Of a stretch of DNA of 64,000 nucleotides, positions 51,508-61,126 are shown in pieces. Where the stretch lies: the NCBI GenBank assembly GCA_020342235.1, contig CP073216.1, positions 930,001 through 994,000 of the forward strand. The letters are read 5' to 3'. This DNA comes from Saccharomycopsis phalli. Its lineage: Eukaryota > Ascomycota > Saccharomycetes > Ascoideales > Saccharomycopsidaceae. The number at the start of each line of letters is the position of its first letter. Position 1 is the first letter of the stretch. The notes under the pieces are model-generated. The model was not told the origin of the DNA. It made no database searches and saw only the letters and a list, made by a program, of their open reading frames with translations. A program made the translations under genes and the position numbers.

Positions 51508-52530
51508 CTATTTATACCCTTTCATTATCATCGATCTCTCCAAACTGGCCCAGAAATTGGCAGCAATTTCCTTGTCGTTAAATCTCCGGTTCCGGTCGAT
51601 TTTTATCACCTCCACGTTCCAATTTTGCACGTTGCGGTTCACTGCGTCGCCTTCGTACGTGAGATAGTATCCTTTGTACCGCTGGAACAAGCGCTCTGGC
51701 TCCTTGGAGACGTAGTTTTTAAACTGCCAGAGCTGCCCAGTGGTGAAAATCGCCACCACACGGTTCCAGTACTCTGGCTTGGTAAAGTACTCTGTCGAGT
51801 TGACAATCAAAAACTTCTGGGCACCGATATGGGCCAATGTCTTTTTGATAATCAACAAATTCGAGTTGCTGGCCGTGACAGACTGGTTAGCTGGCGGCAG
51901 AAACGTGCCGGTCTCCAAAAACAGCTTGACGTTCTGCATCTGGAGAAGAGCACTGGTGGACGGCGAAAGAAGAATAATCGGGCTTTCCTTGGGCTTTGAC
52001 TTGACGACAGCCTGTCTTTGCGGCGTCTTGGAGGCCTTTTTCGCTGCCACCTTGAGAGGATTGATGATCTTCAATTGCACGTCCTTGACAAGGTACTTGA
52101 AGTCGGTGACTTTTTCGCCGACAAAAACGTAGTTGTTGTGCAATTCCATCTCCACCGACTCGGCCTGAGGCTCCTGGACCACGGGCTCTGGTTTTTTCTC
52201 TGGCTGGGCCACAAGTTCGCGCTGGGTCCCGTTCAAGTAGCCAATCAACTGGTTCTTGAGGCTGAAATTGACAGTGGCGATGTTGTGGCTCTGCGACTCG
52301 GCAATATAGTCTGCCAGCTTCGAGTCTTTGTGCAACCAGGCGTTGTAAATTGCTCGTAAGCTGAGGGGTTTGGCGTTGGTGCCAAGTGACGTTTCCGAGT
52401 CCAAGTCAAGGCGCGTGTCCTGGATACACAAGGTCGTGGCGGTATAAATGTCGTCGGTATCCTGGTCATTTTTCTGGAGGGATATTGTTTTGTTTTCCAC
52501 AATGGCGTCGCGTAGTTGTTGGAGTGACAT
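51508..52530 (-). CDS. CDC73: Paf1 complex subunit Cdc73
   Basis: The protein has 340 residues from the ATG of MSLQQLRDAI. The N-terminal region matches fungal Cdc73 (SLRAIYNAWLHKDSKLADYI). The Ras-like C-terminal domain runs from about 185 to the end: PIILLSPSTSALLQMQNVKLFLETG, LLIIKKTLAHIGAQKFLIVNSTEYFTKPEYWNRVVAIFTTGQLWQFKNY, and an FND-like stretch (for example PEYWNRVVAIFTTGQLWQFK and YYLTYEGD). Cdc73 joins Paf1C to RNA polymerase II and supports H2B ubiquitylation (by Rad6/Bre1) and H3K4/K36 methylation. RAD6 is also in this window but not adjacent. Confidence 0.93.
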   Translation of the reverse strand: MSLQQLRDAIVENKTISLQKNDQDTDDIYTATTLCIQDTRLDLDSETSLGTNAKPLSLRAIYNAWLHKDSKLADYIAESQSHNIATVNFSLKNQLIGYLNGTQRELVAQPEKKPEPVVQEPQAESVEMELHNNYVFVGEKVTDFKYLVKDVQLKIINPLKVAAKKASKTPQRQAVVKSKPKESPIILLSPSTSALLQMQNVKLFLETGTFLPPANQSVTASNSNLLIIKKTLAHIGAQKFLIVNSTEYFTKPEYWNRVVAIFTTGQLWQFKNYVSKEPERLFQRYKGYYLTYEGDAVNRNVQNWNVEVIKIDRNRRFNDKEIAANFWASLERSMIMKGYK

Positions 52531-52753
52531 TTGATGGATGAAAAACAATGCAAAATCTGAAAAACAAATTGGAGGTTGAGTACCTGATTGTTTGGTATCA
52601 TTGTGTTGATAATCATATTATATTATATTATATAATATTATATGCATATTCATATTCATATTTGATATATCATTCATATTTGATATTTATATTCACATTT
52701 GATATCACTCATTTGATATCATATTTGATATCATATTTGATATCACCCTCACC

Positions 52754-54142
52754 ATGTCCAGAATAAAAACTCTAGCCAGGGTTCAACTACCCTTCAGGCC
52801 TCGCTTCTACTCCAAGAAAAACAAACTCGACCAAACAACCATCGACAAAAACACCGCGCTCAGCAATGCTGCAATCTCACACAGCCAGAGTCTCTATATG
52901 ACGCACAAGTTCTCGCCTGGGCTGGTGTTTTTTCTTCCAAACGGCGCCAAGATCTTCAATAAGCTTGTGAGCTTCATCAAGGTCCAAGAGACAGAGAAGC
53001 TAGGGTTCAGAGAGGTGCTCACCCCGCTCATTTACAAAAAAGAGTTGTTTGAAATCAGCAACCACTGGAAATACTACCAGGAGGACATGTTCAAAATCGA
53101 ACGGCAGAGCCATGGCGAGGAGTCAGAGACATATGGCTTGAAGCCCATGAACTGCCCAGGACACTGTCTTGTCTACAAGCAGCTTCCAAAAAAATTTGCC
53201 GAACTCCCATTCAAGCTAAGCGACTTTTCGTCACTCCACCGTAATGAAGCCACCGGAGCGTTGAGCGGCTTAACCAGAGTCCGACGGTTTCACCAGGACG
53301 ACGGGCACATTTTCTGCTCGTTCGACCACTTGAAACTGGAGATTATCGACAATTTGCGGCTCATTCAGCTTGTGTACAATCTCTTTGACTTGGGCGACTT
53401 CAAGGTGCTTCTCAGCACCCGACCGCTGGAGAATGTCGGCAACGAGGAAGAGTGGCTGAAGGCAGAGACGATTCTCAAGGACATTTTGGAGGAATTTGGT
53501 AAGCCCTGGGAAGTCAATGAGGGCGACGGGGCATTCTACGGGCCGAAAATCGACATCATTCTCAAGGACAAGTACGGAAAGTATCATCAGTCAGCAACTG
53601 TGCAGTTGGATTTTCAGCTTCCAAAGAGCTTTGACTTGACGTTCCAGCGGCCAGATGGAGCAGTGGAGACCCCGATTATCATCCATCGGGCGATTTTCGG
53701 GTCGGTTGAACGGTTCATGGCGATTTTGTTGGACCATTACCGTGGAAAATGGCCGTTTTGGCTCAACTGCCATCAGGCAAAAATCGTCCCTGTGCTGCCA
53801 GAAAAGCACTTGAAGTACTGCCAGTATGTCGAAAACTATCTCAAGACCAACAGCTCTTCCAGCGTGCCATTTGAGCAGTTTCAGGTGCCAGATAAGTTTG
53901 CCAGCTTGAGTCCCTTGACTGTGTATGATTTTAGTATCGAGATCGACTCCCGCGCAGAACCACTTGGGAAGCGGATCAAGGATTCATTCAAGCGATCGTT
54001 TAATTATTTGATCACTGTTGGGGATGAGGAAATGGAGTCAGGGACACTTGCAGTGAAAAACTTGTACACCAATGAGACTGAGAAATTGACCAAGGAACAG
54101 TTGTTGGACAAGTTCATTGACCTTGAGCGGAACTACAAATAG
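52754..54142 (+). CDS. MST1: Mitochondrial threonyl-tRNA synthetase
   Basis: The protein has 462 residues, the same as S. cerevisiae Mst1, from ATG with a basic presequence (MSRIKTLARVQLPFRPRFYS). The class II catalytic core includes GLKPMNCPGHCLVY, the motif 2 arginine (SSLHRNEATGALSGLTRVRRFHQDDGHIFC: HRNE and RRFHQDD), and motif 3 (RAIFGSVERFMAILLDHY). A C-terminal anticodon-binding domain follows (WPFWLNCHQAKIVPV). There is no N-terminal TGS or editing domain, as usual for the mitochondrial enzyme. The serine of SPGSVFFLP is a CTG codon at 52922-52924. CDC73 is divergent, 223 bp away. Confidence 0.95.
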   Translation: MSRIKTLARVQLPFRPRFYSKKNKLDQTTIDKNTALSNAAISHSQSLYMTHKFSPGLVFFLPNGAKIFNKLVSFIKVQETEKLGFREVLTPLIYKKELFEISNHWKYYQEDMFKIERQSHGEESETYGLKPMNCPGHCLVYKQLPKKFAELPFKLSDFSSLHRNEATGALSGLTRVRRFHQDDGHIFCSFDHLKLEIIDNLRLIQLVYNLFDLGDFKVLLSTRPLENVGNEEEWLKAETILKDILEEFGKPWEVNEGDGAFYGPKIDIILKDKYGKYHQSATVQLDFQLPKSFDLTFQRPDGAVETPIIIHRAIFGSVERFMAILLDHYRGKWPFWLNCHQAKIVPVLPEKHLKYCQYVENYLKTNSSSSVPFEQFQVPDKFASLSPLTVYDFSIEIDSRAEPLGKRIKDSFKRSFNYLITVGDEEMESGTLAVKNLYTNETEKLTKEQLLDKFIDLERNYK

Positions 54143-55384
54143 TGGTGGCTACTGCAAATAGATGACTGGTCTTGTATGTTGTGTTAAAGTTATTGACAAG
54201 ACGCAAGAGTATGCTAAGATTATTTCTAGTTGGATTGACCATGATAAATATAAACTTGTATGTAATATAAAGAGGAATTCACTTCTTGAATTTTATTCTG
54301 TTGGAGTCGACCTTCTGTTTCATCCTGTCAAGGTTGTAAACCGTTGTGGAAAGAAATACACGTGTAGACTTGGGTAAAGTATACGCATCGCGCATCTATG
54401 ATTAAATAATTGATAAACTTTGAAACGCTGTCAAACTCTATTGATATTGGTATTAGCACCGTTGTAGTTTTTTGGTTAACTTGCAGTAATCAGTGTAAAT
54501 ATGGGCTGAGCCGATGCCGTTTAAGGGCATGTTAGTTTAAGGATATGCCAGTTTATGGACATGTTTGCGAGCATGAACCAGCTATAGCTTAATCAAAACA
54601 AGTTTGGCATAATAAAAACAAGTTTAGCTTAATCAAAACAAGCTTAGATTCATGAGAATGATCGGCTTTATAAGACCAGGTTTTAGCTTTTTAAGAACAA
54701 GTTTTAGCTTTACAATAGTAGGTTTGCAAGAATAAGTCACTGGGCATTTACTTATGCATTCCAGGGTTTTAAATTGGTCATCAACACATGGACGAAGACG
54801 TATGTGAAATTTGTGCGATAGTAGTAGGAAAAGCAGGATACAAAAAAGTGAACGGGGATTGCGTTTTAATTGTTGTAGTCAGATTGTTGGTTAGTTTTAG
54901 AATTACGATAATTTTGATTATTTCATTGTATCATGTGCACATGTGTGGACGTTTACATTTCTTTTCGTTTCTTTCTTTTTCTTTATATATTCCTCTTGTC
55001 CAAGTCTCACGTATCATCGGGCTAGGGTTTTCCTTTAGCATGTACGCATAATGACGGCAATTTCACCATTACACTAGTAGCATAAATAGTATGACGGCAA
55101 TTTATTCAGAATCACGGGCATGGCACTGACCCACTTTTGGAAAAAGAAAATGACCATCATGGTCTTGGATTCCCAGCTAGGAGAATTTGATATATAAGCA
55201 GTTGGATGTGTTTGGAGATTTAAAATTAAGCATGTCTGCCTTGTATGTTAGATAGTAGACTGTAAACGGAACGCAAAATATACTTTAAAAGACATTGTCG
55301 ACCACAAATTAGACCATTTACTTTTCGAGTTTTGCCAGATGTAATGGAGCGAGCTCCCACCACACGATTGGGTGGTCAGGATGA

Positions 55385-55750
55385 AAAGGAGGTTGGGATT
55401 TCACAGTCGAAAAACAGTGCCGTTTAATGGGATCACCCTAGGATAAACTTTTGGCTTGATTTTAAAATTGTATGATTAGAGCCATGGGCCTTGAGCAACA
55501 GCAAGAAGCGTTGCAGTAAAGAAAAGGAACTACCCATCCAGAAGTGACGAATATGATTTTACGAATAAACTATGTAGGTCTGTAAAGAGGTGGTGAAAAT
55601 GCTCAAGTTGGGTTTTTAATCTCAGGCAGCCATTGAGGGTGGGCAGAGGGTTTTCTTGCCTTGGGATTTTCCAAGTGGAGTATAATTGTCGAATCTGCAA
55701 GTTTTTGGAGTCAGTTTGTGGCTTAATAGAGGATAAATATTATTGAGAGG
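55385..55750 (+). repeat. Dispersed repeat, copy C
   Basis: Matches copies A and B in order: GGGATTTCACAGTCGAAAAA, GCCGTTTAATGGGATC, ATTTTAAAATTG then ATGATTAGAGCC, and the end GGATAAATATTATTGAGAG. It is diverged and partial in the middle. Family unresolved. Confidence 0.5.
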
Positions 55751-56064
55751 CGACAGACCTCGAATTTGCGGGCCACTTTAGGGTGATGGTTGTAGTTTTG
55801 GCAAGGTATTCGTGGGTAATGGCGTTGTATTGATTACAGTTTACTAGTTACTGCTGTAATGTATAATATATATAAATCTGCTCCTCAATTTAGTGGACCT
55901 GGTGATCCTTGAATACTGACTGTATATTTTAGACGTTTGACGGCAATTTATTCCGAATCTTGGGATATTGGTTATTGCATTCTGCTCAACTTATTGAGTG
56001 TATGCGGTGAATGTACGTCAAGAGGTGGGATTTCTGCAATGCTGCGATTTCTAGATTGGCTAGA

Positions 56065-56240
56065 TATGAATATACCAAGCAATAGACTGTATGCATTGTA
56101 GTTGAATATACCAAGCAATAGACAGGTTGCATTCTACTTGAATATACCAAGTAATAGAGCGGATTTGCATTCTACTTGAATATACCAAGTAATAGAGCGG
56201 ATTTGTATTCTACTTGAATATACCAAGCAATTGACTGATG
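56065..56240. repeat. ~36-bp minisatellite
   Basis: Four to five copies of TGAATATACCAAGCAATAGA plus a variable GCATTCTACT part. Confidence 0.9.
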
Positions 56241-56302
56241 GCATTGTACTCAATACACCATGCCGTTGCTTTCCTACTCGATACACACTCGATACTCCTA
56301 CT

Positions 56303-56402
56303 ATACTCCCACTCTATATAGTTGGCCTGGTAATCATTTCCGTCTTGAAGAAATACTCCTACTCTATATACTTGGCCTGGTAATCATTTCCGTCTTGAAG
56401 AA
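56303..56402 (-). repeat. 50-bp duplication of the BUD16 3' end
   Basis: ATACTCCTACTCTATATA-TTGGCCTGGTAATCATTTCC (written in two parts) occurs twice at exactly 50-bp spacing. The right copy holds the last 14 codons and stop of BUD16, the left copy lies downstream of it; they differ at three or four positions. Confidence 0.93.
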
Positions 56403-57282
56403 AATACTCCTTGCTCTGAATCAAGCGCAAATCATTCACTTTGATCCGGTCACCCTGAGCCTTGGCTTGTTTTTTCAACTCGGACTGGTACGACAAGCGC
56501 AAGACTTTGCCCATGATGGTAAGAACCTGGCCGACTGCCGTTTCCAAGGGGTGTTTGGATGAGTCCTCTTTGGACAAGTCCTCCTGTTTAATACAACAGT
56601 CGGCCAAAAGCGCAGTAAACAAGTCGCCCGTGCCGTAAAACGTAGCCGGGATCTTGTCAATGACAAAATATGCCACCTTCCCTCGGGATGAGGCAGCACA
56701 AACAATACTCTGGGGATACTCCTTGACATCCACCGACGTCACTACAAGGTTTCTGACCCTCGGAAACGCATCCAAGAACGCGTGAATCGCCTGGGAAAGC
56801 GACTGCAAGCTGGAGACTTGCACCCCGGTCAAGAGCAGCAACTCAAACTGGTTTGGCGAGGCCAAAAACACGTCCTCGGAGGCGAAAAGCTGCTTGTACA
56901 ACGGTACAACCTCCAGCGGCACATAGAGCCGCCCCAGATCGCCGAGAACCGGGTCGACGAACCACTTGAGCTGCGGGTTCTTTGCCCGAGCGAGCCGGGA
57001 GATGTCAAGAACCGCATGGAGAGAGTCGGCGGAGCCAAGGTACCCGGACAACATTGCGTGGTGCAGCACGTCGGCGATGTCGACCATGGCGGTATATATG
57101 CTGCGGAGCTCGGCGCCAGAGTAGGCAGAGCCGCCGTGCGAGCCGTAAGCCTTGTGGTTCAGGAACTGCACAGTGTTCAACGCGTCGACGTCCCAGCCGC
57201 GGAGCTGGAGCGGGAACGTGGCCGCCTTGTTTCCCACATAGCCGTGGACGACGTGCGACTGGACAGAGAGAAGCTTGGGCAT
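56359..57282 (-). CDS. BUD16: Pyridoxal kinase
   Basis: The protein has 307 residues if it starts at MPKLLSVQSHVVHGYVGNKA, as S. cerevisiae Bud16 does (MPRLLATQSHVVHGYVGNKA); an in-frame ATG seven codons earlier (57303) would add MAPLLPQ. It has the ribokinase-like fold with SHVVHGYVGNKAATFPLQ, DPVLGDLGRLYVP, SPNQFELLLLTG and FYGTGDLFTALL, which carries the catalytic Asp of GTGD. It phosphorylates pyridoxal, pyridoxine and pyridoxamine with ATP in the cytosol to supply PLP. The serine of VQFSNH is a CTG codon (57160-57162). It is divergent from the Zn2Cys6 gene. Confidence 0.95.
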   Translation of the reverse strand: MPKLLSVQSHVVHGYVGNKAATFPLQLRGWDVDALNTVQFLNHKAYGSHGGSAYSGAELRSIYTAMVDIADVLHHAMLSGYLGSADSLHAVLDISRLARAKNPQLKWFVDPVLGDLGRLYVPLEVVPLYKQLFASEDVFLASPNQFELLLLTGVQVSSLQSLSQAIHAFLDAFPRVRNLVVTSVDVKEYPQSIVCAASSRGKVAYFVIDKIPATFYGTGDLFTALLADCCIKQEDLSKEDSSKHPLETAVGQVLTIMGKVLRLSYQSELKKQAKAQGDRIKVNDLRLIQSKEYFLQDGNDYQAKYIE

Positions 57283-57303
57283 TTGCGGAAGCAGAGGAGC
57301 CAT

Positions 57304-57412
57304 GCCGCAGGGAAAAAAAAAACCCCGCGAGATCGCGGCTGCACGCGGCTGCACGCGGCTGCACCGGGCACGCGACCACGATATTGGCACCCTTTGGCGA
57401 TTTTGTAATCCC
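57304..57412. promoter_or_regulatory. Compact BUD16/Zn2Cys6 divergent promoter with 10-bp repeats
   Basis: GCACGCGGCT occurs twice, flanked by close matches GATCGCGGCT and GCACCGGGCA (57333-57372), in a 110-bp GC-rich region with a C/A run. Such direct repeats could be binding sites for a regulator of both genes. Confidence 0.4.
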
Positions 57413-59311
57413 ATGAACCATCCAGCGGGCCTAGGGCGGATAGGCAAGCCCGAACGCACGGTGCAGACGACGCGGGCGACGAAAGCGTGTGCCGCGTGCC
57501 GCAAGAAAAAGACCCGCTGCTTCCCGTCCGACGGCGTCGGCTGTTTGCGCTGCCGGTCGCTCGACTACGTGTGCAGCTTCGAGGACGACGCGCTTTCCGG
57601 CGGGCGCTTCCGGTCGCTCGACCAGATGCGCCGCTGGTCGGACGCAGCGCCCGAGCACGTGCCCGGCCTGGAGCCGGGCGACCTGTTGGCAGCAATCCAT
57701 AACGACATTCGCAAAATCCTCAGCCACTTGGCTCATGACGCTCGCGCGCACGTGCCAGCACCACCTGAGTCACGTGATCACGGCCTGGGGTCGGTGGTTC
57801 CATATGCCCATGTCACTCTGCCGTATAATGTGTTGAAGGAGGGACCCTCCGACGCGCTCTTGCCGCTCTGTGTCACCAGTTTGCTCGAGCCTGCGGTTCC
57901 TCCGCTGGAAATCGACGTCGTGCTGTTGCGGCTTGTTTCCTCCTCAGAGGCCCTTGGGCTTTTGAGCGTGTTTGTCGCAAATTACGGCAAGTGGATCCTG
58001 GTCCGGCCCGGCGTGTCCATCGAGTCGTTGCTAGCAGAGTACCAGAAAAACCTGCCGCTTCTTCTCGACGTGGCTCTTCTTTTGGCCCTCCGCAGCTCGC
58101 AAAACTACTCCCTCCGCAAGAAATTGTCCCCTCTTCTCGTGTCCCGCATCTCCCTGGCAGTGTCCCGGCGCATCCTCAACTGCCCGGCCACCGATTTGTG
58201 CTTCATCATGACCCTCCTCCTCCTCTCGCTCTTTGGCTACTCGCTCTCTCTGCCCGAGTTCGTCGTCGACCCCTGGCTCTACTCCTCCATTGCGCTCTCC
58301 CACTTTATCACCGCCATCAACTACAACCCGCTGTTTGTCAATGCAACCGTCTCTCTGCCAGACGCAGACTCCCAGTTCGACCTCCTCACATACATGCGGG
58401 TCTACGACCACTTGGTCGTCACCCATCTCTTTGCTTGTATCGTCAGTGGAAGAGCGTGCCTGATTGACCGCGAACGGCTCAGCCGCATCCGCGCAAAGTT
58501 GGACATTGTCTACGCAGGAAACTTTGACGGCAAAATGACCGCAGAAATCTACCTCTGCAACATCTTGTACGACTTCTTCTTGGTCCAGTACGAGCCCCAG
58601 GTGCTCAGCCGCACTGAGAAACGCTTGGAGCGTTGGTACACCGCCTGGAGCTACCTCATCGACCCACAAATGCCCCAGATGTTGGACTTTTTTTACCACT
58701 TCTACCTGCTCCTCATGCACTACCATGTGGGCTTCCAGAGCTTCTTTGGCATCTTGCATCACAGCTTGGCTGATTTCCGTGGTGGTTACGAAGTATTCGA
58801 CGGTATCATCCGCCAAGTCACTCTGGAACAGGCCAGTGTCATGCTCTATAGCTGTATCCGCGTCATTGGCGAAATCTTATCTTCGGTGTCCCGCACAAAC
58901 TTGCACTCAAACCCAGATGCACTGGAACTGTTTGAGTACTATTCTGACCAGATCCACTTTGCCCTGTTTTTCACCCTCATTGTCTACATGCGCATCCTCA
59001 ACTCACACTTCTCCTCCGACGCAGAAAAGGACGCATACGTCCAGTACTTTAACATCCAGGGGAAACGCATCAACATCGCAGGCGATCTTCTGGAATATAT
59101 CTTGCGCGAAGACGACTTGGCTCTCCGCAAGACCCTGTTGATTAACGTCTCCAAGGACGACTTTGTCGTCTACCTTACCCAGATTATTCTCTTTGTGACA
59201 AAGTTTCTGTCGCTTTCCACGGGCCAGCCAACCAACTTGTTTTTTCGCTATACTGTGACGTTGCAACAGACTTTGAGGGAGTTGTTTCCAAAGCTCCGCT
59301 ATGATTTGTGA
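57413..59311 (+). CDS. Zn2Cys6 fungal transcription factor
   Basis: The protein has 632 residues from the ATG of MNHPAGLGRI. The zinc cluster is Cys26-Cys29-Cys36 and Cys44-Cys47-Cys54 (KACAACRKKKTRC, then CLRCRSLDYVC), with a basic KKK between Cys29 and Cys36. There is no clear linker coiled coil. The remaining ~550 residues are helical and hydrophobic, as in the regulatory middle domain of this class, with many CTG/CTC codons. The target is unknown. The head-to-head arrangement with pyridoxal kinase allows a role in vitamin B6 or amine metabolism, but this is speculation. Another in-frame ATG at 57302 overlaps the BUD16 start region. The last codons lie in a tandem array. Confidence 0.88.
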   Translation: MNHPAGLGRIGKPERTVQTTRATKACAACRKKKTRCFPSDGVGCLRCRSLDYVCSFEDDALSGGRFRSLDQMRRWSDAAPEHVPGLEPGDLLAAIHNDIRKILSHLAHDARAHVPAPPESRDHGLGSVVPYAHVTLPYNVLKEGPSDALLPLCVTSLLEPAVPPLEIDVVLLRLVSSSEALGLLSVFVANYGKWILVRPGVSIESLLAEYQKNLPLLLDVALLLALRSSQNYSLRKKLSPLLVSRISLAVSRRILNCPATDLCFIMTLLLLSLFGYSLSLPEFVVDPWLYSSIALSHFITAINYNPLFVNATVSLPDADSQFDLLTYMRVYDHLVVTHLFACIVSGRACLIDRERLSRIRAKLDIVYAGNFDGKMTAEIYLCNILYDFFLVQYEPQVLSRTEKRLERWYTAWSYLIDPQMPQMLDFFYHFYLLLMHYHVGFQSFFGILHHSLADFRGGYEVFDGIIRQVTLEQASVMLYSCIRVIGEILSSVSRTNLHSNPDALELFEYYSDQIHFALFFTLIVYMRILNSHFSSDAEKDAYVQYFNIQGKRINIAGDLLEYILREDDLALRKTLLINVSKDDFVVYLTQIILFVTKFLSLSTGQPTNLFFRYTVTLQQTLRELFPKLRYDL

Positions 59312-59500
59312 CGGGGAGGAGTGGTTTATAGTTTTCTATGATTTGACAGGGAGTGGTTTAAAGCTCCATTATGACTTGACAGGGAGTGGTTTAAAGCTCC
59401 ACTATGACTTGACAGGGAGTGGTTTAAAGCTCCACTATGATTTGACAGGAAGTGGTTTAAAGCTCCACTATGATTTGTGACAACGAGGGAGTGGTTTAAA
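59290..59500 (+). repeat. 33-39-bp array growing from the Zn2Cys6 gene 3' end
   Basis: Unit 1 contains the last six codons and stop of the gene (AAAGCTCCGCTATGATTTGT then GA). Five further units with AAAGCTCCACTATGATTTGA and CAGGGAGTGGTTT follow, plus diverged pieces to about 59560. Confidence 0.93.
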
Positions 59501-60897
59501 GTCTTCTATGATTGCAACAGTCGTGAGTGTCTCAATACTCCACTATGATTTGTAGCAGCTCCTGTGGTGTAGTTGTAATATGACAGTGAATACAAACAAT
59601 GAATCCCACATTGTTAGACAAGAGTCAAAAACCCGTGTGTCCTCAAAGACCCTTTTATACCGTCAAATTGTACCCCTGGTCACTGGTTATCATGTATAGT
59701 CAAACTAGTGCTACAAAGTATATACAAGGGATGGAGGACACAATGTGCCAAAAGTATCATCCTGGCATCAATCAATCTGTGATTAGTACTGAATCACCTA
59801 ATAAAGTCGTCCAAGTGCCAAAGCAAAAATTCACATGGTTCCAGAACCAACTTATTAAACCAGCAAAACCATGTACAAGGCTTGAGAATTCTTGGATAGG
59901 ACTGGAATCGAGAATATCAACAACTTTCAAATTGCAATTCTAATAAAAAATTATTATTTAGCTGTCCACATGCCATTTTCAAATTAAAATGCCTTTTCGG
60001 AATAACTACAAAACATATTTACGGCTTGGACTTGGCTCATGGAATATTTTGAATTTAGCAATCAATGGAGTCATTCACTCAGACGATTTAAGCTCCTCAT
60101 TGGAGACATGCGTTTATTAACATACCCATTGGGAATTCCAATCGGTAGCGTGCTAGTTCATTGTATTTAATTTACCTTTTACTGATGTATCAACTAAGGA
60201 TTCAAAGCTTTTGCCAAATGATTGCCCTACGCGCATTACCATCACAATACTCAAATCAACTCTGGCGTTTTTCCACCCATCTCAGGGCTTTGGTAACATA
60301 TATAGCAGCACCTTACTTAGTCGTAGACGATGATCCCTAGAGCCTAGTATAGCTATAGGCTTAACAATAGCAAGTGAACCAATATTCTGTTACAAGACCC
60401 CAGAACAGACAAAAAGGTCCAGAAAAGACATGCACCATAGATTATGGTCTATTGTCTGCTTTATTGCTCATCTCACAGAGTAACTACAAAGTATTCGACA
60501 TGAACAGTAAGAAGCTCGATGCATGTATAGCGAATTCTGAAAAATTTCCGCAGAATCTCCAAACAGGACCTCACAAATAGATACATGGTCCTTGGATCTG
60601 TACAATAAACCTTGGCTTTTGTTGTATAACCCAAAAAATCGAATATACATGGCATCATTTCCCGAGCATGATTTTGATACAGGCAGCCTGTCAAACTATT
60701 GACAATCCGTTAGCTGTCAAGTTCAATCAAGACTCAGCCGAACTACCTTTATTCTCCTCGGTAATTCCACTCCATCTTGTCGAGACATGCCTTGCTTTTT
60801 CACTTTCTCATCTTCTTCCTGTCACTCATAATTCCTCGACATCACTACATGATCAATACTTATGCATTACCTATATCACCTCCCATATTCACTTCCT
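59501..60897. other. Spacer between the Zn2Cys6 gene and COX7
   Basis: AT-rich, with no tandem array except the tail of the previous one. A 114-codon frame with ATG at 59599 has no recognisable features or good codon use, and I do not call it a gene. ATTATTATTT ends of dispersed repeats may be present near 59940. Confidence 0.5.
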
Positions 60898-61126
60898 CTA
60901 TTTTCTTGCGTCTTTGATTCCAAAAATGGCTCTTCCAGTGTAGTAAAGTGGCACGGTAACAGCAACAGCGAACAACCCATAAAATGGATAAAGGTACAAT
61001 CCTGAACGAGGATGCTAAACGTTAGTCAGATATCAATCAAAGGAGTGCACTTACTCTCCACCACAAAGGTTTGGTAGAATGTTGATACAATCTTTGCAAT
61101 TCAATAACTCGGTTCTTAACAGCCAT
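60898..61126 (-). CDS. COX7: Cytochrome c oxidase subunit 7, one intron
   Basis: Exon 1 is 61126-61055, the intron 61054-61015 (40 nt, GTAAGT, CTAAC, TAG), and exon 2 61014-60898. The product is 62 residues, beginning MAVKNRVIELQRLYQ and including STKPLWWR-HPRSGLYLYPFY, and it aligns throughout with S. cerevisiae Cox7 (STKPLWWRHPRSALYLYPFY). A single membrane helix (GLFAVAVTVPLYY) is followed by a basic end. It is a nuclear-encoded subunit of complex IV in the mitochondrial inner membrane. It is too short and too split to be found by simple reading-frame search. Confidence 0.96.

Larger units (their letters stand above)
54143..56358. other. 2.2-kb spacer between MST1 and BUD16
   Basis: Contains a 20-bp AGTTTAGCTTAATCAAAACA array (54585-54650), dispersed repeat copy C, a 36-bp minisatellite (56065-56240) and the BUD16 end duplication. 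The short frames seen (for example 54788-55051) have no support. Confidence 0.6.

Noticed and set aside
57005-57751. Long frames crossing the BUD16/Zn2Cys6 divergent region
   Set aside because: Arg/Ala-rich shadows of GC-rich coding DNA.
59599-59943. A 114-codon plus-strand frame between the Zn2Cys6 gene and COX7
   Set aside because: No domain, no clear promoter, mixed codon use; expected by chance in an AT-rich spacer of this length.
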